From: Candidatus Pantoea soli
Lineage (GTDB): Bacteria > Pseudomonadota > Gammaproteobacteria > Enterobacterales > Enterobacteriaceae
Reading direction: 5' to 3'
Length of the DNA: 64,000 nt
Assembly (NCBI RefSeq): GCF_007833795.1
Contig: NZ_CP032704.1
Coordinates: 211,666-275,665 of the forward strand
Shown: positions 34,139-43,861 of the stretch, piece after piece
Position numbering within the stretch: position 1 is the stretch's first letter
Layout of the letters: each line of letters starts with the position of its first letter
The notes under the pieces: generated by a model
Seen by the model: only the letters and a program-made list of their open reading frames with translations
The model's database searches: none
What the model was told of the DNA's origin: nothing
Program-made: the position numbers and the translations under genes

Positions 34139-34678
34139 ATGGCTTCACGGGGCGTCAACAAGGTCATCCTGGTCGGAAATCTGGGGCAGGACCCCGAGGT
34201 GCGCTACATGCCAAACGGCGGCGCGGTCGCAAACATTACGCTGGCCACGTCGGAAAGCTGGCGCGACAAGCAGACCGGTGAGAACAGGGAGGTAACCGAA
34301 TGGCACCGCGTGGTGCTGTTCGGAAAGCTTGCCGAGGTGGCGGGGGAATACCTGCGCAAAGGTTCGCAGGTCTACATCGAGGGCCAGCTGCGCACGCGCA
34401 AGTGGCAGGGCACGGACGGACAGGACAAATACACCACCGAGGTCGTGGTCAATGTCGGCGGCACCATGCAGATGCTGGGCGGGCGAGGAGGCAACACAGG
34501 CGCACAGACCGGACAGCCGTTCAGCAGCCAGCAGAGCGGTCAGCCTCAGCAGACACCTGCAGGGGCAGGTAACGGTGGCAAGGGCGGGCGCGGTACGGCT
34601 CAGTCGCAGCCGGAACCCCTGGCACCGCCGCAGGGCAACTATCCGCCGGCAGATTTTGATGACGATATCCCATTCTGA
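34139..34678 (+). CDS. ssb: Single-stranded DNA-binding protein
   Basis: 179 residues from ATG 34139 (GAGGAG upstream); the frame opens at 34124. OB-fold with [77 protein letters not shown]; a Gly/Gln/Pro-rich linker, and the acidic tip DFDDDIPF that recruits SSB partners. Plasmid SSBs in the leading region protect DNA entering the recipient. Confidence 0.96.
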   Translation: MASRGVNKVILVGNLGQDPEVRYMPNGGAVANITLATSESWRDKQTGENREVTEWHRVVLFGKLAEVAGEYLRKGSQVYIEGQLRTRKWQGTDGQDKYTTEVVVNVGGTMQMLGGRGGNTGAQTGQPFSSQQSGQPQQTPAGAGNGGKGGRGTAQSQPEPLAPPQGNYPPADFDDDIPF

Positions 34679-34824
34679 ATGACGTGGCTTCGCTTACGCG
34701 GGGCGGCGACAGAGGTGAAAACAGCGGGAAACAAAGCAGAAAGGCGGCCGGAAAGGCCGGGGTTGCCCTGGCGGAGCGGACACTCCGCGCAGGGCATGAC
34801 ACATCAGATATGAAGGACCCAAAT

Positions 34825-35367
34825 ATGTCAGCGACTCAGTCTAAAGGAAAAAAACGCCACGACAAGACATCTGCGTATTACGGCCGCCGGCGCGCGGGTT
34901 ACCGCTGCTGCTCCGGCAGCGAGCTGACGCGCGATGAAAGCGTGACGCTGCAACGTCTGCAGACATTCAGCTCTGACGATTTCGAAGCCTACCGCGCGCG
35001 GGGCGAGGCGTTTCGCCGGCGGCTGTGTGGCGCCGTGCTGCACGCGCTGCCCGTCAGCCATGCCTGGCGGGCCGACTGCGAATGTCGGGGCGAGTGGGGC
35101 GGGGTGTTCCCGGTACACCTGCGCCTGACGCACCAAAAAAATCCTCACGTCACGCTCGATATCCTGAGTCCGGGCAGTGAGTCACCGTTCTGGCACGGGC
35201 TTATCTGGGTTAATCCCGATCACACCGGCCTGTACGTGCTGAACACAGAGCACTTTGAGCCGCAGGCTATTGGTGAGCTTCTGGCGCGCGTAGAGAACAT
35301 GTTAGCCGACGGCTTCATACCATCAGAAATTGTGGCTGTTCTGGGCAGAAGAGGCGGGTGCGCATGA
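34825..35367 (+). CDS. psiB: PsiB-like SOS inhibitor
   Basis: 180 residues from ATG 34825 (AAGGA 7 bases upstream). PsiB binds RecA and damps the SOS response while DNA enters single-stranded. Recognised from SVTLQRLQTFSSDDFEAYRARGEAFRRRL, WRADCECRGEWGGVFPVHLRLT, and VENMLADGFIPSEIVAVLGRRGG, which match the order of conserved blocks in F PsiB. Longer than F PsiB (144) because of a basic N-terminal stretch. Follows ssb and overlaps psiA by four bases. Confidence 0.8.
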   Translation: MSATQSKGKKRHDKTSAYYGRRRAGYRCCSGSELTRDESVTLQRLQTFSSDDFEAYRARGEAFRRRLCGAVLHALPVSHAWRADCECRGEWGGVFPVHLRLTHQKNPHVTLDILSPGSESPFWHGLIWVNPDHTGLYVLNTEHFEPQAIGELLARVENMLADGFIPSEIVAVLGRRGGCA

Positions 35368-35894
35368 ACTCAAAGGGCGCTTTCTCCGAAATCACACCAC
35401 GATGCAACGTCGATTCGGGCGCACCGCACGGCAGCGCGTTACAGAACTTCGAGGATGCACTTGCCTCAGCGTGTGCCGGGCCGGATATTAATCGCGTGTT
35501 TCCCGGACATCTCCTCCGGTTTAACGCTGCCCGCCCGGCCGGGGCTTCATCATCGCGGCCGACCATTGTCACGTCTTCTGCAAGGGCACTGCGCCGACGG
35601 GCAGAGGAGCAGGAAGCATTACTCTGCGCGGCGGAACTGGCGCTTGCGTTCCAGACTGCCGGTACTTACCGTCGCTGGTACGCCGGGTGGCGCCAGCGCG
35701 GAGTGGGCGTCAGCGATCTGCTGGATTTGACCTGGAGCTGGTGTCAGCGTGCCTGCGTGACGAACACATCCCGGTCACATAAAGTCGCAGCGAGCGGGAG
35801 ACTGCATGCCCGTTGTGCGCAGGCGGATATCAATGCTGTAAAAGTCAGTCAGGGAACTGAACGGGAGGCAGGCGATGTTTCAGAAAAGGGTTGA
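35364..35894 (+). CDS. psiA: PsiA-like protein, short form
   Basis: 176 residues; ATG overlaps the psiB stop (ATGA). The central ARALRRRAEEQEALLCAAELALAFQTAGTYRRWYAGWRQ matches the C-terminal half of F PsiA (239 residues), while the N-terminal part is short and not clearly similar. It may be a reduced or partly degraded family member. The role of PsiA is not well known; it travels with psiB. Confidence 0.65.
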   Translation: MNSKGAFSEITPRCNVDSGAPHGSALQNFEDALASACAGPDINRVFPGHLLRFNAARPAGASSSRPTIVTSSARALRRRAEEQEALLCAAELALAFQTAGTYRRWYAGWRQRGVGVSDLLDLTWSWCQRACVTNTSRSHKVAASGRLHARCAQADINAVKVSQGTEREAGDVSEKG

Positions 35895-35997
35895 GTGTTC
35901 TGAACGGCGATCAGAAGAGGGGCCTCAGCACCCCTCGAGCCATCGCGTACGCTTTTTCAGCCGGCTTTTCGCCCTGAATGAGAAGGGAGAATACGTG

Positions 35998-36444
35998 ATG
36001 GCGAGCGACAGTCAGGTTCTGGCTGAGGCCATGCTGGCCATCGATTATCGATATCCGGTCGGTGCGCCTTTTTCCAGCGCTGCCGATACAAAAGCGTACT
36101 TCCGGGCAAAACTTGCCCGCCACGAATACGAGGTGTTTGCGGTAGCGTTTCTGGATAATCAGCACCGGCTTCTCGCCTGCGACGAAATGTTCAGGGGATC
36201 GGTGGCCACGGTAGACGTGCATCCGCGCGAGATTGCCCGGCGTGCGCTGCAGCTGAATGCATCGGCGGTGATTTTGAGTCACAACCATCCGTCGTTTAGG
36301 CCGCAACCTTCAGAAGCGGATGTTGCCATTACCCTGCGCATTCAAAAAGCGCTCAGCCTTATCGCCGTCAGGGTGATTGACCACATTATCGTTGCCGGCA
36401 ATGAAACGTTGTCCCTGGCCGGGCAGGGATTTTTAAACCGTTAG
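35998..36444 (+). CDS. RadC/JAB-domain protein (YeeS-like)
   Basis: 148 residues from ATG 35998 with AAGGGAG 8 bases upstream, the same length as YeeS; the frame extends back to 35875 inside psiA. JAMM-type metal site: E in the N-terminal half, then SHNHPSFRPQPSEADVAIT (H-x-H-P-S ... S-x2-D). Ends RVIDHIIVAGNETLSLAGQGFL as in the family. Frequent in plasmid leading regions; the biochemical function is uncertain. Confidence 0.88.
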   Translation: MASDSQVLAEAMLAIDYRYPVGAPFSSAADTKAYFRAKLARHEYEVFAVAFLDNQHRLLACDEMFRGSVATVDVHPREIARRALQLNASAVILSHNHPSFRPQPSEADVAITLRIQKALSLIAVRVIDHIIVAGNETLSLAGQGFLNR

Positions 36445-36651
36445 CGGTTTTGTTCCTGCTGTCATTCGGGCTGAGTCAGCCAGCGGTAACCCGCATGAAC
36501 GCTGCTGGTGGACCGGCCCCTTGCTGTCATCATTGGCTTTGCCGATGCCAAAACCATTAACCCGGTGTAAAAGGACAAAAATGATCGTCATTGCCCCTCA
36601 CATACAGTGGCGTTCAGGTTTGCGGCCGTTAGAGCGCGTGCGGACGAATTC

Positions 36652-37122
36652 TTATTGATGACGGGTAACAAATTCAGGCTCATAGCGAACCGGAAAATTC
36701 ACTGACCTTGCTATAAAACAGACTTTATGGATTTCATGATGAATGGCCATTGCAGAGTCAAGATTAGTGCCGTTTGCTACCGTGATTTTGGGTCTCAGTA
36801 CAGCCGAAGTAAATCTGCCCGCACCGCCTTTCAACACCTCCCCCGTGGCTATCGGAGAATCTTCATATTCCAGAACAGCGATCCCTGCATCTGAGGCAAG
36901 GTGCAGGTACCAGAGCATGTGGCATGCAGAAAGCGAGGATAGCAGAAGGTCTTCAGGATTCATTTTAGTGGCATCGCCACCCAACAGGGGATCGTTTGAG
37001 CAATGGATAACCTCTTTGCCGGTAATGGCGATGTCCCAGGTCCTCGCATACGCCTTATATCCCGATGTTCCAGTGCCTTGATTCCCGGTCCAGAATATGT
37101 GCGAGGTATATTGATGTTCCAT
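36652..37122 (-). CDS. OsmC-family peroxiredoxin-like protein
   Basis: 156 residues from ATG 37122 (AGGAGA 8 bases upstream). OsmC fold: SNDPLLGGDATKMNPEDLLLSSLSACHMLWYLHLASDAG with catalytic Cys 1 (SACHM) and the second Cys in HEIHKVCFIARSVNFPV. The family reduces organic hydroperoxides using both Cys residues. Stands alone on the minus strand after the leading region. Confidence 0.9.
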   Translation of the reverse strand: MEHQYTSHIFWTGNQGTGTSGYKAYARTWDIAITGKEVIHCSNDPLLGGDATKMNPEDLLLSSLSACHMLWYLHLASDAGIAVLEYEDSPIATGEVLKGGAGRFTSAVLRPKITVANGTNLDSAMAIHHEIHKVCFIARSVNFPVRYEPEFVTRHQ

Positions 37123-37277
37123 TGCTGATTCTCCTGTAGAGGATAAAAACTGTCTCCAGCCCCATAAGCGGTACGGGACGCTTGTGCTGCTGACTAAACT
37201 ACACGATATAGCGTTGTAAATTCCGCGCAATAGACCTTGTTGCATCTCTGCTCTGGCAGCGGGCTGACATGATAAAA

Positions 37278-38852
37278 TTAACGTCCGCCATCTTTCTCGC
37301 TCAGGATTTCATCCCCTTTTCTGGTCAAAATCGTGCTTGCCGGACAAGGTTCTGCTTTCCTGCTTAACATGACTCCTGTCACGAGCGCACAAAACAGCGT
37401 GATGGCCGCCAGCACGCTGAAAAGCGTCGTATAGGCGCTGTCATAGCTGTCGTGTAGTAGCCATCCGGGAAAACCGGGTAAAATCGTAGCGGCTTCATCA
37501 CTATTACCACTTCCCAGCCAGGCAGCCGCCCGATGAATCACCTCTGGGGGATACCCGTGCGCATTTTTCTCAAGCGTGAATGTGTTCATGACGGTTAAAA
37601 AAGCAGACACCATTGCCAGCGCGATCCCCTCTCCGGCAACGCGTACGGTATTAAAGAGGCCTGCGGCCATGCCGGCTTTCTCAACAGGCACCGCAGAGAG
37701 GGCCAGACCGTCCATCAGCCCCCAGGGAAAAGCCGCGCCGGTGCCGGTCAGCATCAGTGAAAGCACAAGAAAGCTACTGCTATCGCCGGTTAAGGCGTAT
37801 CCGAGTAAAAGCAGCCCACCCGTTGACACAGTAAGCCCCATGGCTGAAACGGTTCCCGGCGAAAACCATCGTGTCAGCACTGCGGCAACGGATGGGAAAA
37901 TCAGCATCGGAGACGTCAGCGCCATAAGATAAACAGCGCTTTGAGCCTCACTCATTCCGTCACCGCCCATAAAATGCTGCGGGAGAATAATCAGCAACAC
38001 CACATAGCAATAGCATGTTGCTACCGGAAGCAGCAGGACGCCGGCAAAGTGTGGACGCAGCAGCAATGAGATATCCAGAACCGGATTTTGAATACGCAGG
38101 CACCGCACCACAAAACCGCTTAAAAACAGCCCGGCTGAGACAAGCAAAACGAGCACGGCAAATGATAGCAATCCGAAGGCCGGTATCAGCATTACCGCCG
38201 ATGTGAAAAGTATCAGGGCTGCAGTAAACAGCATTAACCCCGCTATGTCGGGTTTCTGCTGTGCGCGTTCCTGTGATGCAGGCAGAAACGCAGCCCCGAT
38301 AAATAACACAATGCCTGCAAGCAGCGCTAACAGGGCATACAGCCAACGCCAGCCCAGCGCATCCGTGATAAAGCCCTGTAATACCGGGCCGAAAGCCAGG
38401 CCTGCGCCAAACATGGTACCTAGTAAGCTGAAAGCGCGTGTCCTGCTGGTGCGTTCGTGAAGGCAGGCCAGCGCGGCACTGCCACTGGCTAATATCAGGG
38501 CCGCCGCCAGCCCCTGTAGTGACCTGAATAACCCAGCCATAAAAAGACCCTGCGCCAGACCGATCACCACACTGCTCAGAAAAAACAGAACTGCACCTGC
38601 AGTAAAAATACGCTTCCTGCCGATGGCATCCGCAGCAACGCCGGCTGGCAGCAGGCAACTGCCGAAAGCCAGCATAAATCCATTCGTCAGCCATGACAGC
38701 GCCGCCGGCGAGCCGCCAAGCGTATGATGAATTGCCGGCGTTGAGATGACACCGCCAGTAAAACTTAAGGGCAGCAGTACCGCTGCCAGATAAACAGAAA
38801 AGGATGCCATTCTGCTGATGTACCGGCTGCGCTTTCTGAGTGAAGTAAGCAT
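37278..38852 (-). CDS. MFS multidrug transporter, 14-TMS (DHA2) type
   Basis: 524 residues from ATG 38852; the long upstream extension to 39128 overlaps the LysR gene and is rejected. Segments seen: SWLTNGFMLAFGSCLLPAGVAADAIGRKRIF (motif A, G-x-x-x-D-x-x-G-R-K-R), FRSLQGLAAALILASGSAAL, and GTMFGAGLAFGPVLQGFITDALGWRWLYALLALLAG (motif C, G-x3-G-P-x2-G). Proton-driven efflux of drugs or toxic metabolites. Divergent from the LysR gene, which probably controls it. Confidence 0.88.
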   Translation of the reverse strand: MLTSLRKRSRYISRMASFSVYLAAVLLPLSFTGGVISTPAIHHTLGGSPAALSWLTNGFMLAFGSCLLPAGVAADAIGRKRIFTAGAVLFFLSSVVIGLAQGLFMAGLFRSLQGLAAALILASGSAALACLHERTSRTRAFSLLGTMFGAGLAFGPVLQGFITDALGWRWLYALLALLAGIVLFIGAAFLPASQERAQQKPDIAGLMLFTAALILFTSAVMLIPAFGLLSFAVLVLLVSAGLFLSGFVVRCLRIQNPVLDISLLLRPHFAGVLLLPVATCYCYVVLLIILPQHFMGGDGMSEAQSAVYLMALTSPMLIFPSVAAVLTRWFSPGTVSAMGLTVSTGGLLLLGYALTGDSSSFLVLSLMLTGTGAAFPWGLMDGLALSAVPVEKAGMAAGLFNTVRVAGEGIALAMVSAFLTVMNTFTLEKNAHGYPPEVIHRAAAWLGSGNSDEAATILPGFPGWLLHDSYDSAYTTLFSVLAAITLFCALVTGVMLSRKAEPCPASTILTRKGDEILSEKDGGR

Positions 38853-38970
38853 AGTGTGACCCTGGATCCGTGATGTGAATACGTCAAAAATTGCAGGGAT
38901 GTTATTGCAGACGTAAACGCGGATAAATACACTGGAATTCCCTTCTTTGCGGACATCAGGTTTATAATCG

Positions 38971-39861
38971 ATGGACAGTCTGACGTCGCTCACTTCTTTT
39001 GTCCGGACAGCCGAAACGCGGAGCTTTGTGCAGGCGGCAAGGCTGCTTGGGATATCTGCCTCCGCGGTCGGAAAAAATGTGGCCAGACTTGAGCAAAAAC
39101 TTGGCGTACGCCTTTTAAACCGCAGCACGAGAAACGTGAGTCTGACGGAGGAGGGGGCTGCTCTCCTGGTCCGCTGTCAGCACATACTTGAACAGCTGCA
39201 TGAGGCAGAGTCAGAACTGACGAACAGCGTGGCACAGCCCGCCGGGAAGCTCAGGGTCTCACTACCTGTTATTGGCTACAGGCTGCTCCTTCCGCTTCTG
39301 CCTGCGTTTTCACGCCGTTACCCTGAAATAGAACTGGATCTGGATTTCAGCGACCGGCTGGTCAACATCATTGATGAAGGATTTGATGTGGCCATTCGAA
39401 GTGGTGAGCTCGCGGACTCGCGACTGAAATCAAAAAGGCTCGGAGACTTTCGTTTTATCCTCTGTGCTAGTCCTGATTATTTGAAAGAGCACGGTGTGCC
39501 CGACTCCCCTGAAGCGTTAGCGATGCACAGATGCATTTCTTTTCGTTTCCCCTCAACGGGGCTGCTCCAGCCCTGGGAGCTGCGCGACATGAAGCCCCAT
39601 GCTGACGTGAAGGCCGCTTCTTTTCTGACAGTAAATAATATAGAAGCGTCTGTTCGCCTGAGCCTTGCGGGCATGGGGATAAGCTATGTGCCCGATTTTG
39701 TTGTGCGCGAATCCATGAGCAGCGGGCAGCTGGTTGAAGTATTACCGGGCTATTGCATCAGGCAGGGCTATTTCTCGGCACTCTGGCCGGCCAGCCGGTA
39801 TCTCTCTCCGCGGATCCGCTGCTTTGTTGATTTCATCGCTGAGTCAGGTTTATCTCTTTGA
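38971..39861 (+). CDS. LysR-family transcriptional regulator
   Basis: 296 residues. N-terminal winged HTH (SFVQAARLLGISASAVGKNVARLEQKLGVRLLNRSTR) and a periplasmic-binding-like effector domain (GKLRVSLPVIGYRLLLPLLPAFSRRYPEIELDLDFSDRLVNIIDEGFDVAIR). It belongs to the group of regulators that control a divergent efflux gene; the shared promoter is 38853-38970. Confidence 0.93.
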   Translation: MDSLTSLTSFVRTAETRSFVQAARLLGISASAVGKNVARLEQKLGVRLLNRSTRNVSLTEEGAALLVRCQHILEQLHEAESELTNSVAQPAGKLRVSLPVIGYRLLLPLLPAFSRRYPEIELDLDFSDRLVNIIDEGFDVAIRSGELADSRLKSKRLGDFRFILCASPDYLKEHGVPDSPEALAMHRCISFRFPSTGLLQPWELRDMKPHADVKAASFLTVNNIEASVRLSLAGMGISYVPDFVVRESMSSGQLVEVLPGYCIRQGYFSALWPASRYLSPRIRCFVDFIAESGLSL

Positions 39862-40096
39862 TGCCTCTCAGGCGGTGAGTGCCGCCTGAAACTCACCGGT
39901 TATTCGTCTGATGGAATGGAGCGTCATCCTTTGCCTGAAGCGGGTAGGTCGCGGGCTTAGCAAAAATGCCGTATTCAGTTCGCCTTGTTTGATTTTTGCT
40001 GTCATATTTTTGAATCGAAATAAAAAACCTCACCTGTAGCAGCCAGTTGTCTGCCGGCTGTTGCGCTAGGATAATCTGAACAGGAAGCTGACTACA

Positions 40097-40531
40097 GTGA
40101 ACGATACTGCATTGTTAAACGAGAAATACCCTGGCGCACTGACATGGCAATTTGGCGACAGTCCGGCACTGGCAGACGAGCTTGCGCAGCTGGTTCTCGA
40201 TGGCCTGAAAACGGCAACCTGTACCTCTATGGTGGCTTATCAGAAGGAAACTGCGCGGGGTGAAGCGCCTGCCATCGGGAGTTACAGTATTATTTTAAAC
40301 GGCAAAGGGCAGGCGGTATGTGTAATCAGGACCCTCGCAACATCCGTTACCCGGTTCTGCGATGTCATGCCTGAGCTGGCAAGAAAAGAGGGCGAAGGTG
40401 ATTTGAGCCTTGAGTACTGGAGGCAGGAGCACCGCCGCTTTTTTGAGCGCGAAGGGACCTTTTCAGAAGAAATGGAGTTAGTTTTTGAAGAGTTTGAAGT
40501 AGTGGAAAGGCTGGATGTACGCGAGACTTAA
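40097..40531 (+). CDS. ASCH-domain protein
   Basis: 144 residues from GTG 40097. The ASCH fold (PUA-like, suspected RNA binding or nucleoside deacylation) is seen in GLKTATCTSMVAYQKE, the G-x-K-T/S-like turn, IGSYSIILNGKGQAVCVIRTLATSVTRFCDV, and the end GDLSLEYWRQEHRRFFEREG. A close layout exists in many enterobacteria (144-150 aa). No operon partner. Confidence 0.82.
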   Translation: MNDTALLNEKYPGALTWQFGDSPALADELAQLVLDGLKTATCTSMVAYQKETARGEAPAIGSYSIILNGKGQAVCVIRTLATSVTRFCDVMPELARKEGEGDLSLEYWRQEHRRFFEREGTFSEEMELVFEEFEVVERLDVRET

Positions 40532-40795
40532 ATTGAAAATACGATGGTGTGCCTGGCAGATCATCTTTGCGTGCATCTTACCTGTGTGACTTCTGATAAT
40601 GGCAAACCTGGATGTCAGACAGGCATTTAGCCTGCAGAGGCAGCGATATAATGCGGCAGCTTGCAGACACTGGGCGTGTTTGCTGGAACACCGTAGGTTT
40701 ACCGGACAGTCAGTCCCGCTACTGTGTAGACCGATAGAACGGATCGGTTTTAAAAAGTGAAATGCAGTAAACCCGCTTGCGGGAATGGGGTAGGG

Positions 40796-42355
40796 TCAGA
40801 GAATCAGCGTGTCTCCACACAGGTAGGCAAGGCTGCTGATGAAGGATGAAACGGGAAGTTTTTTCTTTACCGGAAAGTTAATAAGCCTGAGTCCGTTGAG
40901 CAAATGTACATCGCAGCGCCCCTCAGCAGTATGCAGAAACAGCCTGTCTATGTGCCGGGCGGCGTAGTCGCGGCATCGTTCACGGTTACGCCTGTCAGCG
41001 AGGTTAAGTCCGGCTATCCACTCCCCGGAGCCGGCCACGCCCCGGTTTCTGAGGGCACGCAGCTTCAGTTCACCCGCCCGCAGCTCTTTACTCAGTTCCC
41101 GCACCTTCATGGCCAGCTCCGGAACGTCCGGCGCAATCTGCAGCGCAGCGATAAGCCGGTTGATGCTCATGTTGAGTTCGACCAGACGGTTTTCCAGCTG
41201 ACTGGCGGTACCCATGACGGTTCCGTTTGCCTGCAGCATATCCATGCTGCACAGCAGGACGCCCACCAGCGCTGCATCAACGTGATCGCGTCGTATGGCC
41301 GGTTCGCTGCAGCGATGCAGGCGCCTCATCGGACAGGCGTAATAACCCGCGCCCTTTTTGTCGACGCTGGTCAGCATGATGGAATGCCCGCACGTTCCGC
41401 AGTACATCAGGGATCTGAAAATATTAATGAGGTAAGGATTCTCGCTGACGCCGGGGTTACCGAACCGCGCGAGACGGACGCCCTGCACGTCGTGGAACAG
41501 TTTGTCCGGAACCACCGGGGGAAAATAGCCGCGGATTTCGCTGACGCCTTTTGCCATCGTCTGATAAGACGGCGTAAACGTGCCCGTCAGGGCTTTGTTA
41601 CCCAGCAGACTCTCAATGGTGCTGGGATTCCACCGCCCGATTTCCCCCGTCAGGGTGGGAACACCGCGTTCGTTGAGCGTTTTCGTGATGCCATTGAGTG
41701 AGCAGCCTTTCAGCCTGAGCCTGAATATCAGGTTAATGGTCCTGGCATGTTCTTCAATCAGCTCAAACTTCTCACCGCCAGGGGAAACAGTCAGCCAGCG
41801 CGGGCAGCTGCGCGTGATGAGCTTCCCGGTTGCCGCTGCATCTTCCCGTTTTTTCTGCCAGGCCGCGCGCATGCGACGTGACTTCGTCTCGCTCTCCTCA
41901 TTTGCACGTTGTGCGATGAGAATAGCTTTGATGAGAACATAGGGGTCATCAAGCGAGTCGATGCTGTAGTGAGTATGATCGCACAGCGTGACGACTTCGA
42001 CGCCGGACCGCAGAATGCTCTTGAGTCGTTCGGTGGCATCGCTGATTTTTTCACGTGACAGCCTGTCCAGGCTCTCAACCAGAAGAACAGTTCCGGCAGC
42101 TATGTAGCCGTGCTCTACGGCGTCAAGAAAGTCGTAAAGCGCGCCGCGGGTGGCGTTCATGCCGCTGTAAGCACTGAGCCCCAGATCCTGATAGGTGATG
42201 TCATCGAGCTCATAATCCGGATGCTGAGACAACCACTCAGAGATGAGCGCGTTCTGACGCCGCAGGGAATCACCGTACTGCTGGGAAGCAGTTGAGAATC
42301 TCACATAGGCTATGGCTTCTTTATCATGATGCCCTCCTTCATATCGCGACAGCAT
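40796..42355 (-). CDS. Large serine recombinase, start region possibly frameshifted
   Basis: 519 residues from ATG 42355. Resolvase domain with YVRFSTASQQYGDSLRRQ (catalytic Ser), LLVESLDRLSRE, then recombinase and zinc-ribbon domains (YCGTCGHSIML and YYACPMRRLHRC) and a coiled-coil tail (LENRLVELNMSINRLIAAL). The best ribosome site (AAGGAGGG) sits before another ATG at 42327, which reads MIKKP then stops; deleting one base there would give MIKKAIAYVRF. So either a 1-base deletion removed the natural start, or the protein starts upstream. No att sites were identified. Confidence 0.85.
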   Translation of the reverse strand: MLSRYEGGHHDKEAIAYVRFSTASQQYGDSLRRQNALISEWLSQHPDYELDDITYQDLGLSAYSGMNATRGALYDFLDAVEHGYIAAGTVLLVESLDRLSREKISDATERLKSILRSGVEVVTLCDHTHYSIDSLDDPYVLIKAILIAQRANEESETKSRRMRAAWQKKREDAAATGKLITRSCPRWLTVSPGGEKFELIEEHARTINLIFRLRLKGCSLNGITKTLNERGVPTLTGEIGRWNPSTIESLLGNKALTGTFTPSYQTMAKGVSEIRGYFPPVVPDKLFHDVQGVRLARFGNPGVSENPYLINIFRSLMYCGTCGHSIMLTSVDKKGAGYYACPMRRLHRCSEPAIRRDHVDAALVGVLLCSMDMLQANGTVMGTASQLENRLVELNMSINRLIAALQIAPDVPELAMKVRELSKELRAGELKLRALRNRGVAGSGEWIAGLNLADRRNRERCRDYAARHIDRLFLHTAEGRCDVHLLNGLRLINFPVKKKLPVSSFISSLAYLCGDTLIL

Positions 42356-42853
42356 GCCACCTGTGTCGCTCAGGTTATGTGAAGGCGGGCACACCATCCG
42401 TTTTACTGGCCGGGCATTTTTATCGTTAAGGAGTGCCTTACAGGCAAGGACGGGGTTTATCTTGGCACACGCGTTAAGAAAGCCGGTTCACGAAAGCGGG
42501 CGCCCGGTATTATAACCGGGTTTCTGACATGACGATTGAAGCCGATGATGAAGAGTTTTCAGCCGCTGCACATTTCATCAGCCATGAGTCAACACTTGTT
42601 ATCCCCGCCGAAATACCCAAATGGAATGACTTCATTCTGGCCTGATGCTTAATCGCTGCGCAAAAAACTAATGGCATTAGGTTAATAGAAGGAATGATAA
42701 GGACGCCAATTTATGCTTCGAGCGAGAGAGCGGCGTCACCAGTCCTGAAGTGAAACAATGATGACTGTAAGTAATATCTTACATAAAGCTCGCTCTTCCA
42801 GAATGTTTAATGCAGATCACACTTTAAATCTCAAGATGCGGCACTTTGTTCGG
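42356..42853. other. Mostly gene-free region upstream of the sugar cluster
   Basis: It contains one small frame (42529-42645) and a hairpin CCCGGT-ATTATA-ACCGGG at 42503-42520. Nothing else recognisable. Confidence 0.5.
42529..42645 (+). CDS. Small open frame, 38 aa, unrecognised
   Basis: Reads MTIEADDEEFSAAAHFISHE, ending LVIPAEIPKWNDFILA. No strong ribosome site. May be the tail of a lost gene. Confidence 0.2.
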   Translation: MTIEADDEEFSAAAHFISHESTLVIPAEIPKWNDFILA

Positions 42854-42871
42854 ATGAGGGTTTTACCTCAT
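42854..42871. promoter_or_regulatory. Operator candidate ATGAGG-N6-CCTCAT before the iolE-like gene
   Basis: TGAGG and CCTCA spaced by 6 bases. The same core occurs at 47262-47277 in front of the LacI-type regulator, so both are probably bound by it. Confidence 0.6.
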
Positions 42872-42943
42872 TCAAACGATAACAGTTAGACTGACGCCCT
42901 TTTTATAGTGCTCTTAAATTGACCTGTAAGGAGCACTTTCGCA

Positions 42944-43861
42944 ATGAATCCACGTATCCAGTTAGGTGTCAGCCCATTGAGCTGGACCAATGACGTTCTG
43001 CTTGATTTAGGCAATAACATCCCTCTTGAAACCTGCCTTGAACAGGCCGCATCTGCTGGTTACCGCGGTATAGAGTTAGGCAGAAAATTTCCCCGCACCG
43101 CGGCTGAACTAGCCCCTTTACTGAAAGGAGTTGACCTGCGACTCGCTTCTGGCTGGCACAGTGGATTTCTTGCCGAACGAAGCGTTGAAGATGAAATCGC
43201 TGCCGTAAAAACTCACGCAGAGTTACTGCGGTCATTAGGGGCAAACGTCATGGTCTATGGCGAATGCGCAAAAATGCCTGGCGTTCATCCGCTGGACGAG
43301 CCGCTCTCTCTGTCCCCGGTTTTAACCAGCCTGAATGTTGACGTTTATGCCTATAAAGTCAATGAATTTGCAGACATTTTGCTGAACAGGTTTGGCCTCA
43401 AACTTGCTTATCATCACCATCTGATGATGCTGGTCGAACAGCATCAGGAGTTGGATGAATTTTTGGCAAAAACCTCCGATAGCGTCGGGCTGGTTCTGGA
43501 CTCCGGGCATGCTTACGCTGGTGGCGTTAACCTGACACAGACATTAAAAAAGTATGGCCACCGTGTGGTCCATATTCATCTGAAAGATGTTCGCCCGGAT
43601 GTCCTGCAACGAGTGAGAAGAGAGGATCTCAGTTTCAATGATGCGGTACGTGCTGGGCTGTTTACGGTGCCGGGTGAGGGATGTATCGATTATTCACCTC
43701 TGATTGAGTTTGTTGCGATGTCAGATTATCAGGGCTGGCTGATTGTTGAAGCCGAACAGGATCCGAGAAAAGAAGAGCCGTTTGCTGCGGTCTCTCGTGC
43801 ATTTAACTGGGCACAACATGCTTTCCAGTTGTCCGCGCCAGCAGAGGAGATTGCTCAATGA
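42944..43861 (+). CDS. Sugar phosphate isomerase/epimerase family, IolE-like dehydratase
   Basis: 305 residues, TIM-barrel AP-endonuclease-2 family. Similar to myo-inosose-2 dehydratase: MNPRIQLGVSPLSWTNDVL, GYRGIELGRKFPRTAAEL, LAYHHHLMMLVE, VGLVLDSGHAYAGGVN, VVHIHLKDVRPDVL, VPGEGCIDYSPLIEF and WLIVEAEQDP supply the metal ligands E, D, H and E. Would remove water from a keto-inositol or a related keto-sugar. AAGGAG precedes the start. Overlaps the next gene by four bases. Confidence 0.8.
   Translation: MNPRIQLGVSPLSWTNDVLLDLGNNIPLETCLEQAASAGYRGIELGRKFPRTAAELAPLLKGVDLRLASGWHSGFLAERSVEDEIAAVKTHAELLRSLGANVMVYGECAKMPGVHPLDEPLSLSPVLTSLNVDVYAYKVNEFADILLNRFGLKLAYHHHLMMLVEQHQELDEFLAKTSDSVGLVLDSGHAYAGGVNLTQTLKKYGHRVVHIHLKDVRPDVLQRVRREDLSFNDAVRAGLFTVPGEGCIDYSPLIEFVAMSDYQGWLIVEAEQDPRKEEPFAAVSRAFNWAQHAFQLSAPAEEIAQ

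Noticed and set aside
37960..38694. 244-residue frame inside the MFS gene
   Set aside because: Other-frame shadow of the 14-TMS transporter, with Cys- and Gly-rich composition unlike a real protein.
42503..42520. CCCGGT-ATTATA-ACCGGG hairpin as terminator
   Set aside because: No expressed gene ends just before it and only three T follow; kept as a minor note.
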